A stretch of 64,000 bases of DNA from CAYFNF01 sp964344485 (GCA_964344485.1 CAYFNF010000005.1:58271-122270); one strand, 5' to 3'. Shown: positions 33,046 to 42,196, numbered from the stretch's first letter. Made by a program: numbers and translations. The notes: generated from the sequence alone by a model not told the origin.

Positions 33046-34008
33046 TTACTTCCTCCAAATGCGATGTGTTTTAGAGCGCTGCCGTTGCTTGGTGAGCTCT
33101 AAAAATAACAATGTCCAACTACCGTAGTGCCACGTGGAAAAGACGATCGCAGCAAAGACTAGCGAAATGACGCCAACAACCGTAACGAATAAATAGTAGA
33201 ACATCATGCCAAAAGTGACGTTAAGCTGTAATGCGGTGAAGACTCCAAACAAGAAGACTGGTAGCGTTACCAGTGCTGCAAACACCATTGCGGCCATGTT
33301 CATACAAACAAACGCAAAGAACATCAAGGCAATCATTTCCAGAGAGGTACCGATATTCTTCACGAACAGATTCCATGCGTTTGCGATTGCTTCTCCAGGA
33401 TGCTCATTCTTCAGTACTGCATAGTTCACTGCGTATTTTGTTAATAAGGATACGAGAATCGCAACCGGGGTAAATGCAAGATACAGCGCTAAGCTATACA
33501 AGAACTTCTCTGCTTGCAAGTCTGCCATAAACAGCGGTAAAGCTGCGAGAATAAGAAACCCGTACGATACACCTTTACCGATTAAATTAATGCCCAATAC
33601 AGACCAGAAGTGCTTTTCGCTGCTGCGGATCGCATCATCTAACGAATACTTCTTGCTGCGCTTTGTTGCTTTAACTAAACGAGAGTATGAATCCACAAGC
33701 CCAATCTGAGACACGACCATAATCGCTACAATAAAGAGCCCTAACACGACAAATATAAATGCAATGATCCCTGGTGACGCTGAACTCTGAATAAACGGAT
33801 GTAACGCTTCAGCCCAGCTTCCGAACTCCCAAAACCGTGGATTAAATGGACTTGCTTCGTTGCCCATGAGCTTCACATTTGAGAAGAAGTGCTCAAGTTC
33901 CACTCCTTTGCCTCCCCAGAGCAATGTAAAAAAACCAAACCACCATAACACTTTGTGATGGCGTGTTATCTCCCAAGCCTTCTGGAAGATGTCGTTGTAG
34001 AATTTCAT
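33046..34008 (-). CDS. six-helix membrane protein of unknown function
   Basis: 320 residues with about six membrane helices. The N terminus (FYNDIFQKAWEITRHHKVLWW) is an amphipathic stretch followed by helices around 20-40, 85-115, 140-165, 170-195, 220-255 and 265-300, ending in a basic tail. The layout is like the membrane protein at 59388-60260, which also begins with an amphipathic 'F-W' helix, and like broad DUF975/glycerophosphodiesterase-membrane-type families, but homology is uncertain. It lies directly downstream of ftsH on the same strand. Confidence 0.78.
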   Translation of the reverse strand: MKFYNDIFQKAWEITRHHKVLWWFGFFTLLWGGKGVELEHFFSNVKLMGNEASPFNPRFWEFGSWAEALHPFIQSSASPGIIAFIFVVLGLFIVAIMVVSQIGLVDSYSRLVKATKRSKKYSLDDAIRSSEKHFWSVLGINLIGKGVSYGFLILAALPLFMADLQAEKFLYSLALYLAFTPVAILVSLLTKYAVNYAVLKNEHPGEAIANAWNLFVKNIGTSLEMIALMFFAFVCMNMAAMVFAALVTLPVFLFGVFTALQLNVTFGMMFYYLFVTVVGVISLVFAAIVFSTWHYGSWTLLFLELTKQRQRSKTHRIWRK

Positions 34009-34044
34009 ATCCTCCGAAATTTAATTGTTTATTTGATATTATTA

Positions 34045-36015
34045 TTACGCAGCAGATGGAGCAGCGTTCGGTTTTACTGCACTCTTCGTGCTATCCGCTG
34101 CTTTCTTCACTTTGTCTTCAGCTCCACTTTTTGCTGAACCACTAGAGCCTCCGCTCGAAGTTGGCTTCTTGCCCGCAAGCAGATCTTCAAATTCCTTTCG
34201 TTCTAACGTCTCTATTTCGAGTAGTTGCTCTGCAATCAAATCGAGTTTCTTTTTATTTTTCGTCAGTAACGTTTTTACATTGCTGTACTGTTTGGAAATA
34301 ATAGAGTCGATCTCCTTATCAATGTCTTGGGCGGTCTTCTCGCTGTAATCTCGCTGTTCGTGAATCTCTTTGCCCAGGAAGATCATGTCATTCACTTCAC
34401 CGAAGGTACGTGGTCCGAGTTTTTCACTCATGCCGTACTGTGTAATCAGTGATCGTGCGAGCTTGGTTGCTTTCTCTAAGTCACTCGACGCTCCGGTAGT
34501 GATATCTTTAAACGTAATAGTCTCAGCTGCAAACCCTCCAAGCGAGACTGCAATGTCTGCAAGCAGCTCTTTCTTGGAGTGCAGTCGTCGATCCTCTTCT
34601 GGAAGCTTCATAGTATATCCACCTGCGCGGCCTCGAGGAATAATCGTGACTTTATGCACTGGGTCAGACGCTGGTGTCATGTGTGCTACTAGCGCATGGC
34701 CGGCCTCGTGGTACGCAGTAACCTTTTTCTCTTTCTCTGAGAACTTCGCGGACTTTCTCTGCGGTCCCATCATGACCTTATCTACTGCTTCTAAGCAGTC
34801 ACCCATGGAGATTTTCTTCTTGTTCTTACGCGCTGCAAAGATCGCTGCTTCATTCAGAGCGTTCATCAAGTCCGCACCAGAGAATCCAACTGTTCGTTGT
34901 GCTATGGTTTTAAGGTCTACAGAGTCTTCTACGATCTTGTCTCGTACATGTACTTCAAGGATTGCTTCTCGTTCGATTAAATCTGGAAGATCAATTACCA
35001 CGCGCCGGTCAAATCGACCTGGGCGAAGCAACGCTGGATCTAATACATCAGGACGGTTAGTTGCAGCTACCACAATCACTCCAGTGTCTGGCTCGAATCC
35101 GTCCATCTCGGTTAGGATCTGGTTTAATGTCTGTTCTCGTTCATCATGTGAGCCACCTAAGCCAGCACCGCGTTGACGTCCAACTGCATCGATTTCATCA
35201 ATAAATAGAATGGAAGGCGCTGCTTTTTTAGCTTTTTTAAATATGTCTCTCACACGACTTGCCCCAACACCGACGAACATCTCTACAAACTCTGAGCCCG
35301 TGATGTGAAAGAATGGTACGTTTGCTTCACCTGCGATCGCTCGAGCCATTAACGTCTTTCCGGTTCCGGGAGCGCCCATGAGCAGTACTCCTTTAGGAAT
35401 CTTTGCTCCAAGTGCGGTGAACTTCTTTGGGTGTTTTAAGAATTCTACAATCTCAGCCAGCTCTTCTTTTGCTTCTTTAGCGCCTGCTACATCTTCAAAC
35501 GTGGTTTTCTTTTTCTGTTTGTCCGCGTCCACTGCTTGTGCGCGGGTTTGTCCAAACATCATTGCGCGGTTATTCGTTCCTTGCACCTGACGGATCATGA
35601 TCCACAGGAACAGAATAATAAACAGTGCAGGGAGTAGAATTGGCAGCACATTCACTAAGAAGTACTTCAATCCGCTCGGTCCTTCAACTTTTATAGTAGT
35701 ATTTTGAAGGTGCTGTTCAGTAACACCGTAATTTGCGAGTAACGTCGGCAGGGACTCACTGGCTTCTTTCTGCGACTCAACTACGGTGCCGGCTTCATCA
35801 TTCAATGTAATAGAGATCTCTGTGCTCTCAGTCACTACAATCTCTGCAACTTGTTCGGTTTTAATATACTCCGCAAGCTGATTAATACCTACTTGTTCTG
35901 GTTTCTCAAATGGGGAGTTATACAGCGACAGAATTGCTGCGAGCGCAATAAACACCAACACGAAACCAACGAAATGTCGGAACACGCTTTTTGTTTCTGG
36001 TTCTTTTTTTGCCAT
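34045..36015 (-). CDS. ftsH: ATP-dependent zinc metalloprotease FtsH
   Basis: 656 residues, normal length. Two membrane helices (about 13-30 and 120-142) flank an extracytoplasmic domain. The AAA+ domain has Walker A GAPGTGKT, Walker B ILFIDEIDAVG, pore loop FVEMFVGVGASR and SRH VAATNRPDVLDPALLRPGRFD. The protease domain has the zinc motif HEAGH. The C terminus is Ser/Ala/Lys-rich. FtsH degrades membrane and regulatory proteins. It is expressed from a consensus-like promoter at 36056-36084, divergent from the S1 gene. No SD. Confidence 0.98.
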   Translation of the reverse strand: MAKKEPETKSVFRHFVGFVLVFIALAAILSLYNSPFEKPEQVGINQLAEYIKTEQVAEIVVTESTEISITLNDEAGTVVESQKEASESLPTLLANYGVTEQHLQNTTIKVEGPSGLKYFLVNVLPILLPALFIILFLWIMIRQVQGTNNRAMMFGQTRAQAVDADKQKKKTTFEDVAGAKEAKEELAEIVEFLKHPKKFTALGAKIPKGVLLMGAPGTGKTLMARAIAGEANVPFFHITGSEFVEMFVGVGASRVRDIFKKAKKAAPSILFIDEIDAVGRQRGAGLGGSHDEREQTLNQILTEMDGFEPDTGVIVVAATNRPDVLDPALLRPGRFDRRVVIDLPDLIEREAILEVHVRDKIVEDSVDLKTIAQRTVGFSGADLMNALNEAAIFAARKNKKKISMGDCLEAVDKVMMGPQRKSAKFSEKEKKVTAYHEAGHALVAHMTPASDPVHKVTIIPRGRAGGYTMKLPEEDRRLHSKKELLADIAVSLGGFAAETITFKDITTGASSDLEKATKLARSLITQYGMSEKLGPRTFGEVNDMIFLGKEIHEQRDYSEKTAQDIDKEIDSIISKQYSNVKTLLTKNKKKLDLIAEQLLEIETLERKEFEDLLAGKKPTSSGGSSGSAKSGAEDKVKKAADSTKSAVKPNAAPSAA

Positions 36016-36055
36016 TACTGGAAAATGTTATCTACTGATTATTTATTGTTAACAA

Positions 36056-36084
36056 ATTATAGGAAAGATTGAGAAAAAAATCAA
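36056..36084 (-). promoter_or_regulatory. ftsH promoter
   Basis: Minus strand TTGATT, 17 bases, TATAAT. Confidence 0.75.
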
Positions 36085-36111
36085 GTGGGTTTTTGTGCTG
36101 CTTCTGAGGGC

Positions 36112-36140
36112 TTGCAAAAAAAATAAAAGTCTGTTACTAT
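36112..36140 (+). promoter_or_regulatory. rpsA promoter and long structured leader
   Basis: TTGCAA, 17 bases, TACTAT. The roughly 98-base leader to ATG 36246 contains hairpin-forming GCGGTCGGCAACCGC and could carry S1 autoregulation, which is known in other bacteria but not shown here. Confidence 0.65.
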
Positions 36141-36245
36141 CGTTCAGGCATTCTTAATAACTAATTCAGCTGATCGGCAGAAACACTGCGGTCGGCAACC
36201 GCAAACGCAACGGTCACGTTTCGGGTAAATAATAAAAAGTAAGAT

Positions 36246-37529
36246 ATGACCAATACAACCAAGCAAACGAGTGCTGGCAGTGACATGCAGAAGCTGCTGG
36301 ATCAGCACGGAGAAGATATTGCCCTCCCAGTAATTGGAGATGTTGTGGAGGGTGTTGTTATTTCTGCAGCAAATAATGAAGTACACATCGATGTCGGTGG
36401 TATCGCATCTGGTGTTGTACGTGGTCCGGAATTAATTGATGAGTCCGGAATGTTCACTGACCTCACTCCTGGAGATAAGATCACCGCTACAGTCGTGGAC
36501 GAAGAGAATGAAATGGGAGTGATTGAACTTTCATTCAGAGAAGCAGGCCATCAAAAGGCATGGGAAGAACTACAACGTCTATTCACTGACCAAGAGATTA
36601 TCAAGTCAGAGATCGTTGACGCAAACAAAGGCGGACTGATTGCTCGTGTAGGAAATGTGACTGGATTCTTACCAGTTTCCCAGTTAACTGTTGAGCACTA
36701 CCCTCGCGTGGAAGGTGCAAACAAACAAAAGATCCTTGAACGATTAAAGACCTACCTCGGGGATATCTTTGAAGTACGTATCATCGACTTAGAAGAGGAA
36801 GAGAATAAATTGATTGTCTCTGAGAAAGCAGCGCGTGAAGATGAACAGTCAGAGCTACTATCAAACTACAACGTAGGAGATGTAGTAGAGGGCAAGGTCA
36901 CGGGCGTAGTGGACTTCGGTGCGTTCGTAGAATTTGGAGAAGGACTTGAAGGATTAGTTCATATTTCAGAGCTTGCATGGCAGCGCATTGATGATCCAAA
37001 GGATATTATCTCTGTGAATGATCAAGTGAAAGCACAGATTATTGCAGTAGAGAATGGAAAGATCTCGTTATCGATTCGCCGACTAGAGAACGATCCATGG
37101 GCTGATATTGCAAAGAAGTATAAACCAGGAGATGTGATTAAAGGAACCGTACTGAAGCTAAATCCGTTCGGTGCGTTCGTTGAGCTAGATAAGGATATTC
37201 ATGGGCTTGCACATATCTCAGAGCTTTCTTGGAAGAAGATACAGTCGCCTGAAGAGGTAGTAAAAGTCGGTAAAGAGTATAAGTTCAAGATTGTCTCTAT
37301 TGAGCCGGACAATCATCGATTAGGACTTTCTTTAAAGCAGTTGACTGAGCGACCAGCGTCGAAGAAGCCGAGTGCAAAACCAGAAGAGACTGCTGAAGAT
37401 GCACCAGCTGCAGCTGAGAAGCTAGAAGCGAGCGCGGACGCAGAGAAGAAAGAAGAAGCAGAAGATAAGAAGGAAGACGCTGCAGAAGCTGAGACCACAA
37501 CAACAGAGACAGAAGAAGAGAAGAAATAA
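36246..37529 (+). CDS. rpsA: S1 RNA-binding domain protein (ribosomal protein S1-like)
   Basis: 427 residues with four S1 domains. The third (VGDVVEGKVTGVVDFGAFVE) and fourth (PGDVIKGTVLKLNPFGAFVE) are canonical, each followed by a HISEL motif. The first two (VEGVVISAANNEVHIDVGG, LIARVGNVTGFLPVSQL) are more diverged, as in other S1 proteins. The last 65 residues are a Glu/Ala/Lys tail. S1 helps unfold mRNA on the 30S subunit, of special interest here because native genes mostly lack SD sequences. The start is ATG 36246. Confidence 0.93.
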   Translation: MTNTTKQTSAGSDMQKLLDQHGEDIALPVIGDVVEGVVISAANNEVHIDVGGIASGVVRGPELIDESGMFTDLTPGDKITATVVDEENEMGVIELSFREAGHQKAWEELQRLFTDQEIIKSEIVDANKGGLIARVGNVTGFLPVSQLTVEHYPRVEGANKQKILERLKTYLGDIFEVRIIDLEEEENKLIVSEKAAREDEQSELLSNYNVGDVVEGKVTGVVDFGAFVEFGEGLEGLVHISELAWQRIDDPKDIISVNDQVKAQIIAVENGKISLSIRRLENDPWADIAKKYKPGDVIKGTVLKLNPFGAFVELDKDIHGLAHISELSWKKIQSPEEVVKVGKEYKFKIVSIEPDNHRLGLSLKQLTERPASKKPSAKPEETAEDAPAAAEKLEASADAEKKEEAEDKKEDAAEAETTTTETEEEKK

Positions 37530-37544
37530 CCTCTCGATAGATAG

Positions 37545-37572
37545 AATACCCGCTGCAATAGCGGGTATTTTT
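37545..37572 (+). terminator. rpsA terminator
   Basis: AATACCCGCT, 5-base loop, AGCGGGTATT then T-run. Confidence 0.85.
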
Positions 37573-37576
37573 GAAT

Positions 37577-37629
37577 AAAAAAAGGGAAGAAGAAGACCCG
37601 GTGTTCGGCATATGCCTACTAACCGGGTC
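37577..37629 (-). terminator. terminator of cassette C5
   Basis: Minus strand GACCCGGT ... ACCGGGTC with an inner GGCATATGCC palindrome, ending in a pyrimidine stretch and seven T. Confidence 0.7.
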
Positions 37630-37760
37630 CTCTGGTAGTCCTCCGCGTCCTCCAACGCGGGTAATCGTTTCACGGGGGCCGGGGCGAGTCGTCGCAGCCG
37701 GCCTCAGCTTCTCCCGCGGGACGAACCACTGCGGGGCGTAGTTGTTGGCGCGAGTGCGAT

Positions 37761-38776
37761 CTACTTCTTGCCCTGGCGGGGCTTGCGGCCGCCGCGGCGG
37801 CGGCCACCGGAGCGGCGGCGCTGGCCGCCCTGGCCCGTGCGCTGGCCCTGGGGGGGCTTGCCGCCGGAGCGGCCCGGGTTGCGGCCCTGCTTGCGCTGGC
37901 CGCCGCCCTTGCCCTGGCCCTTGCCGTTCTGGCCCGCGTACCGCTTCTTGCGCGTCAGGCGCTTGAACGGCTTGCGCTGGCCCGCGAACTGCCGCTTGCG
38001 GTCCAGGAACAGGTCGTCGCGCGAGGCGTCGGCCATGGTCCGGAGCGCGGCGAGCACGTCCACGGAGATCGTGATGCCACCACCGGTGACCACGACCTGC
38101 GAGGTGGGGGCCTTGGCCGTCTCGGCGCTGGGCTTGTAGACCTCGGTCTGCTCCTCGTCGTTGCGCTGGCGCCACTGCTTCTGGCTCATGGGCTTGCTCA
38201 CGGTCGCGCACTGCTGCACGACCTCGACGATCTGCTCGTCGGTGAGGTCCGTGCCCTCGAAGCCGCGGCAGATGCCACCGTTCATGACCATCGGCAGCAC
38301 GTGGCCCTGGCGGTTGGTGATCTTGCCCACGAGCGTCCAGCGCCCGGGCTCCAGCTCCTGCAGGCGGTGTGCGACCTCCCACAGGTTGGTGCCGGGACCG
38401 GACAGGATCGTCACGCGGCCCAGGGGCACCATGCGGGAGATGATCACCTGCGCGCGCAGCTTGTCGAAGACCCAGCACAGGGAGGCCTCGCGGCTGTCCG
38501 TGGCGTGCAGCACCCGGCCCGGGTAGGGGTGATCGGGGCTGCCACCCTGGAACTCGAACTCGCTCACGATCGCGTCGTGGGCCTGTTCCGGGGTGGGCGC
38601 GGTCTCCTCCACCTTCGTGAAGAACACCAGCCACTCGTGGAGGTCGTTCTGGATCTCGCGCAGGGTCGCCGGCTCGGTGCCGCGGGAGCGGATCAGCTCG
38701 CGGACGTAGCCGCACAGGCTCGCCGGGTGGGTGCACCACCACCACTCGGGGTACTCGTCCACGATCTCGGCGACCG
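37761..38776 (-). CDS. C-terminal part of orphan basic-tailed protein (GC-rich cassette C5)
   Basis: About 338 codons downstream of an assembly gap. The frame continues the gene that starts at 39520; the gap of unknown length explains the apparent frame change. The visible segment has an alpha/beta-looking middle (AQVIISRMVPLGRVTILSGP) and TSQVVVTGGGITISVDVLAAL, then a 60-residue tail almost wholly of Arg, Lys, Gly, Gln and Pro (KRYAGQNGKGQGKGGGQRKQ and more), like nucleic-acid-binding RGG-type tails. No family recognised. It is the most GC-rich coding stretch in the window. Confidence 0.7.
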
Positions 38777-38786
38777 NNNNNNNNNN
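38777..38786. other. assembly gap (10 N) in cassette C5
   Basis: Ten N inside the C5 coding region. The reading frame differs on the two sides, so true gap length is not 10. Confidence 0.95.
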
Positions 38787-39520
38787 CCCCGGGGCTTGCT
38801 CTTGGCGATCTGCATGGCGCGGGAGCGGACCTTGAACCACATGCGCTCGGGGCGCAGCCAGCGGAAGGACGTGCCCTTGAACAGGGGGCCCATCAGCTCG
38901 CGCGTGGCCTCGTCGATCTCCTCGTCGGTCAGCTCCTCGTCCGTGGCCGGGTCGATCCAGCTCGGGGCGAAGTGCGCCTCGAAGATCTCGATGTAGGCCT
39001 CCAGGACCGACATGCGCTGCTCCATGACCTCGTCTGCCACCTTGATGTTCCAGACCACGTTCCAGCAGTCGCGGATGATTCGGGCGAATGAGATCGGGAG
39101 CTGCATCTCGTCCTTGAGCCAGCCACCGCGCATGGTGCCCTCGGGCTTCCAGCTCGCGTTGTTGAGCGCGCTGTGCTTGCCCAGGGTCGCGGCCTTGGTG
39201 TGCTCGGTCAGGTTGATCACGATGTTGAACGCCATGGCCAGGACGTGCAGGCGGCTGCCGAGGTGGTCCGAGTACTGGCGCAGGTCCACGACGTGGTCGC
39301 GCGTGTCCTCGTGCTCGGCGTACTCCTTGGCACCGGGCTGGTCATCGAACACCACCAGCAGGTTGTAGTAGGTCTCGGTGTTCGGGTTGACCAGGGTGCG
39401 CAGNNNNNNNNNNATCGCGGTGTCCAGCGTCGGGAACGCGGGGATGATCACGATGCGGTCGTACAGGGTGCGCAGGGCGGTGGACGCGTCCACCATGGTC
39501 GTGTCTTGGGGGGTACCCAT
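38787..39520 (-). CDS. N-terminal part of orphan protein (GC-rich cassette C5)
   Basis: Starts at ATG 39520 after the strong SD AAAGGAG and contains a second 10-N gap at 39404-39413. The product begins MGTPQDTTMVDASTALRTLY, with predicted mixed helix and strand (YYNLLVVFDDQPGAKEYAEH, then RLHVLAMAFNIVINL), an acidic stretch (DEELTDEEIDEATREL) and a basic end before the gap (FRWLRPERMWFKVRSRAMQ). Joined with the part at 37761-38776 the protein is at least 580 residues. No family recognised. It has a private promoter about 260 bases upstream and a leader with an attenuator-like pair of hairpins. Confidence 0.72.
39404..39413. other. assembly gap (10 N) in cassette C5
   Basis: Ten N about 107 bases inside the C5 gene; coding continues on both sides. 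Confidence 0.95.
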
Positions 39521-39718
39521 CGTTAGCTCCTTTCAGCCTTGAAGCGGCTGTCCCTTGAAACGGGATGGATTGTCGAAAGTTCATTCCTCTACCAGAGGGT
39601 CTCGCGTGGCTATTGCTCTAAGGCTACCACTGTATTACGAGACGACCGACGTCGCAGGATTTCTTTTTCCTTTCGGGGTTGTTGTTAATCCTGTGACGCG
39701 GCTGTGTGAGAAGATTGT

Positions 39719-39767
39719 GAAAAAGCCCTTTATTTGGGGCTCTGTGTGTACTCTCTCCTCACAGAGC
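39719..39767 (-). promoter_or_regulatory. attenuator-like double hairpin in the C5 leader
   Basis: Minus strand: GCTCTGTG (39767-39760) can pair with CACAGAGC (39746-39739), while AGCCC (39741-39737) can pair with GGGCT (39728-39724) followed by TTTTTC. The helices share three bases, so the first may compete with the terminator helix. It lies 17 bases from the transcription start of the C5 promoter. A short independent RNA is the alternative. Confidence 0.5.
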
Positions 39768-39789
39768 TGCGTCATCAAAATGACCGATA

Positions 39790-39818
39790 AGTATATCTTA
39801 AAAAACGGCTTTTGTCAA
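39790..39818 (-). promoter_or_regulatory. promoter of cassette C5
   Basis: Minus strand TTGACA, 17 bases, TATACT, leaving a leader of about 260 bases before ATG 39520. Confidence 0.7.
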
Positions 39819-39912
39819 TACTTCATGGGCGCTAATCTTAGCCTTTATTGTTCCACACTATTTATCCTATGTTCCGCTATATTTATCTATTTTTATCAAG
39901 TGTTTTTTATTT

Positions 39913-40027
39913 GCTTTTCAGAACATCGCGGAGGCCGCTCAGCTTGGCCCCTGACGAAGTCAGGGTGAGCGGCCGAGCGAGAGGTGCTGCGAACCGCAGG
40001 AGTGAGCAGACTCCGTTTCTGAAAAGC
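39913..40027. repeat. structured inverted-repeat element, MITE-like
   Basis: Perfect 11-base terminal inverted repeats (GCTTTTCAGAA and TTCTGAAAAGC) bound a 115-base GC-rich element in AT-rich intergenic DNA. Inside, GGCCGCTCA pairs with TGAGCGGCC enclosing CCCTGAC-GAA-GTCAGGG; CTGCG-AAC-CGCAG forms a second hairpin; CGGAG and CTCCG close them. No coding content is seen. The rest of the 39521-40086 interval holds the C5 leader and AT-rich DNA. Confidence 0.6.
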
Positions 40028-40046
40028 TAAACAAAAAATACGGCTA

Positions 40047-40075
40047 ATGAAAAAAAAGCGAAAATCTGGTACTAT
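40047..40075 (+). promoter_or_regulatory. promoter of the MYG1-like gene
   Basis: ATGAAA, 17 bases, TACTAT. Transcription would begin only a few bases before ATG 40087, so the message is nearly leaderless. Confidence 0.5.
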
Positions 40076-40086
40076 AGATAAAAGCT

Positions 40087-41076
40087 ATGGAACAACAATA
40101 CGGCACAGCGATGTATCCAGGAGTCGAAAAAGCAACGCTGCAGTTCTGGACATCCGTACCAAAGGATTTGAATGAAGAACAGATGCTGCAACAAGGAACG
40201 TTATTACTTGATATCGGCGGCGGAACATATGACCACCATGACACAGACAGCACGGTCGCGCGCATGGTAGCGCAGGACCTTGGTATTGAACGCTTTCCTG
40301 AATTACAAAAAATCCTGAAATGGGCAGAACGAGATGAAACCAAAGGGCAAGGAACAATCTCAAAAGATAACCTTGACCGAGCATTTGGACTGTCTGGCTT
40401 AATCATGAGCTTACATCGCACGTATCTGAAAGAACCAGGCAAGGTCTTCAAGTTTGTTTTGCCTCTACTCGCTGCACACCTTGCACAAGAGAAGCGTCGA
40501 TACTACGACCTACCTCAAGAGTGGAGTGATGCAAAGCAATCTGGAAAAGCTGAGATATTCAAGATGAAGCACGCAAAAAATGAGCTCAAAGTCATTAGAA
40601 TCGAAACCTCAAGCGTGGATATCGTTGGCTTCCTACGAAACTATAAAAAAACAAAAGCAGATATTGTTATCCAAGTACTACCATCTAACCATATCAATAT
40701 CATCACCAAACAAGACACGAAAGTAGACCTCAAAGACATTGTTGCAATCCTGCGTGTTGAAGAAGCGCGGAAGAAAGGACTGAATCCAGAGAAATACTCC
40801 GTGAAAGACCTGCGCGAAACTGATCGGCTGAAAGATATCCCGGAATGGTTCTATGACACTGCAGCTAATACCATTCAAAACGGCGGCGTGATCCCAGAGA
40901 GCACTCCAGCCACAGACCTCTCGGCTGAAGAAGTGGTAAATGCAGTATTTGTCGGCCTGGACAGGGAAGTACTAGAAAAAAACTGCCCTGACAATACCTG
41001 CCGCGGCAAGGATTGCTACTTCTATCACTACCAACTACAGCGCTGCGCGCCACGAAAAAAATCACTCGATCAATAA
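40087..41076 (+). CDS. MYG1/DHH-like protein, putative metal-dependent phosphodiesterase
   Basis: A 329-residue soluble protein. The N-terminal motif LLLDIGGGTYDHHDTDST contains a DHH-like metal-binding cluster, as in the MYG1 (UPF0160) family of putative nucleases. The middle is helical with a strand-rich section (ADIVIQVLPSNHINIITK). The C terminus has a compact Cys/His cluster (NCPDNTCRGKDCYFYHYQLQ followed by RC) that may bind zinc. MYG1 proteins are 3'-5' exonucleases in eukaryotes; activity here is inferred. Followed by a terminator at 41085-41110. Confidence 0.7.
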   Translation: MEQQYGTAMYPGVEKATLQFWTSVPKDLNEEQMLQQGTLLLDIGGGTYDHHDTDSTVARMVAQDLGIERFPELQKILKWAERDETKGQGTISKDNLDRAFGLSGLIMSLHRTYLKEPGKVFKFVLPLLAAHLAQEKRRYYDLPQEWSDAKQSGKAEIFKMKHAKNELKVIRIETSSVDIVGFLRNYKKTKADIVIQVLPSNHINIITKQDTKVDLKDIVAILRVEEARKKGLNPEKYSVKDLRETDRLKDIPEWFYDTAANTIQNGGVIPESTPATDLSAEEVVNAVFVGLDREVLEKNCPDNTCRGKDCYFYHYQLQRCAPRKKSLDQ

Positions 41077-41084
41077 CACAACAA

Positions 41085-41110
41085 ACGTCCGGAATAGACG
41101 CTTTTTTTTA
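41085..41110 (+). terminator. terminator of the MYG1-like gene
   Basis: Short stem CGTC/GACG, then CTTTTTTTT. Confidence 0.5.
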
Positions 41111-41146
41111 TTGAAAAAATAGACGTTTTCTTACGCTCAGCACGCC

Positions 41147-41175
41147 TTGTTATTTTTGCCTTTTTCTGATAAAAT
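41147..41175 (+). promoter_or_regulatory. promoter of the MBL-like/gyrA operon
   Basis: TTGTTA, 17 bases, TAAAAT. Confidence 0.65.
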
Positions 41176-41218
41176 CAGTAAGGCAAATTAAGAAATAATA
41201 GATCTAAGAACTACACGT

Positions 41219-41827
41219 ATGCATATTACTTGGCACGGTCTGAGCTGTGTAAAAATCCAGTTAAAAGACACCATTATACTCATCAATCCATATCAAGATT
41301 CTGTGGGCGTGAAGATGGCAAAATTGAAAGCAGATATCGTTGGAAGTACTGATATGGACAATGATCAATGCAATAATCTACAACGTATCCAAGGTGATCC
41401 GTTCCATCTTTCTAACCCTGGAGAGTATGAAATCAAGGGGATGTTTATTTACGGGGTACCGAACAACAGCAACGGCACTATGTTTGTATTAGAAGCTGGA
41501 GGAATCACAGTGAGCCACCCTGGGTTAATCAATCAGGAACTTACTGATAAGCAGCTAGAGTACTTCAAAGGCGTAGATGTGCTTCTGCTGCCTCTAACGT
41601 GTGAAGGTGCGAAGACCTGCTCCCAGATTGTCAGCCAAGTTGAGCCGCGAGTGATTATTCCAATTCAGTACAAAACCAAAAAGATGAAGCCAAAGCTGGA
41701 TCCACTGGATCTGTTTGCAAAAGAGATGGGTGCATCTGGAACATCTGCGATACCGAAGGCGATCCTGAAGAAAAAAGATCTGCCTGATGAAGAGACGCAA
41801 GTCATTGTACTTGAACCAACGTATTAA
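41219..41827 (+). CDS. metallo-beta-lactamase-fold protein with degenerate metal site
   Basis: 202 residues related to the UPF0173/UlaG-like metallo-beta-lactamase fold. It starts MHITWHGLSCVKIQLKDTII, the typical first strands, and later shows FHLSNPGEYEIKGMFIYGVP and GVDVLLLPL. The canonical HxHxDH motif is replaced at the corresponding loop (ADIVGSTDMDNDQCNN), so zinc hydrolysis is doubtful; such degenerate members are common in CPR genomes. First gene of a run leading to gyrA, with a 6-base gap to the next gene. The role is unknown. Confidence 0.8.
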   Translation: MHITWHGLSCVKIQLKDTIILINPYQDSVGVKMAKLKADIVGSTDMDNDQCNNLQRIQGDPFHLSNPGEYEIKGMFIYGVPNNSNGTMFVLEAGGITVSHPGLINQELTDKQLEYFKGVDVLLLPLTCEGAKTCSQIVSQVEPRVIIPIQYKTKKMKPKLDPLDLFAKEMGASGTSAIPKAILKKKDLPDEETQVIVLEPTY

Positions 41828-41833
41828 TGTCTT

Positions 41834-42196
41834 ATGGCGACACCACAAAAAAAAGAAACAAAAAAACGTAGTGCTACAAAGAAACCTGCTGCTCGCAACA
41901 CAACGACAACAGCAACGCCTCCGAAGACCACGCATCCTTCAACATCAACTCCGCAAGAGCGAAAGAAGCTCTTAATCCTCGGTGTGTTTGCTGCAGTCAT
42001 CATCATATTGATCTGGGTTCTCACCTTTCCCTATAACTATAAGCAAGAGGGCGTTACTACTGCTGGCCCTAAAGCATTTTTTGGAGCTATCGGAGAGCAG
42101 CTGTCTATCGGAGGTGAACGCATGTCCTCGCTATTCAAAACTATCTCAGACGCTAATAGTGTAGAACAAGAGGAGTACACTGAAGAAAATAAATAA
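41834..42196 (+). CDS. single-pass membrane protein with Lys/Thr-rich N terminus
   Basis: 120 residues. The first 45 are Lys/Thr/Pro/Ala-rich, followed by one transmembrane helix (LLILGVFAAVIIILIWVLTF) and a 50-residue extracellular part. No family recognised. It starts 6 bases after the MBL-like gene and ends 14 bases before gyrA. The Lys-rich N terminus resembles the tails of GyrA and the VanW-like protein and may bind nucleic acid at the membrane, which is speculation. Confidence 0.7.
   Translation: MATPQKKETKKRSATKKPAARNTTTTATPPKTTHPSTSTPQERKKLLILGVFAAVIIILIWVLTFPYNYKQEGVTTAGPKAFFGAIGEQLSIGGERMSSLFKTISDANSVEQEEYTEENK

Noticed and set aside
39555..39968. 137-codon open frame on the plus strand in the C5-MYG1 intergenic region
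   Set aside because: It crosses the C5 leader hairpins and part of the inverted-repeat element, its composition changes along its length, and no start signal fits. Treated as a chance frame.
40087..41076. Classical DHH phosphoesterase (RecJ/NrnA) assignment
   Set aside because: Only the DIGGGTYDHH cluster is seen; the DHHA1 domain motif is not visible, so MYG1-like is the more cautious call.
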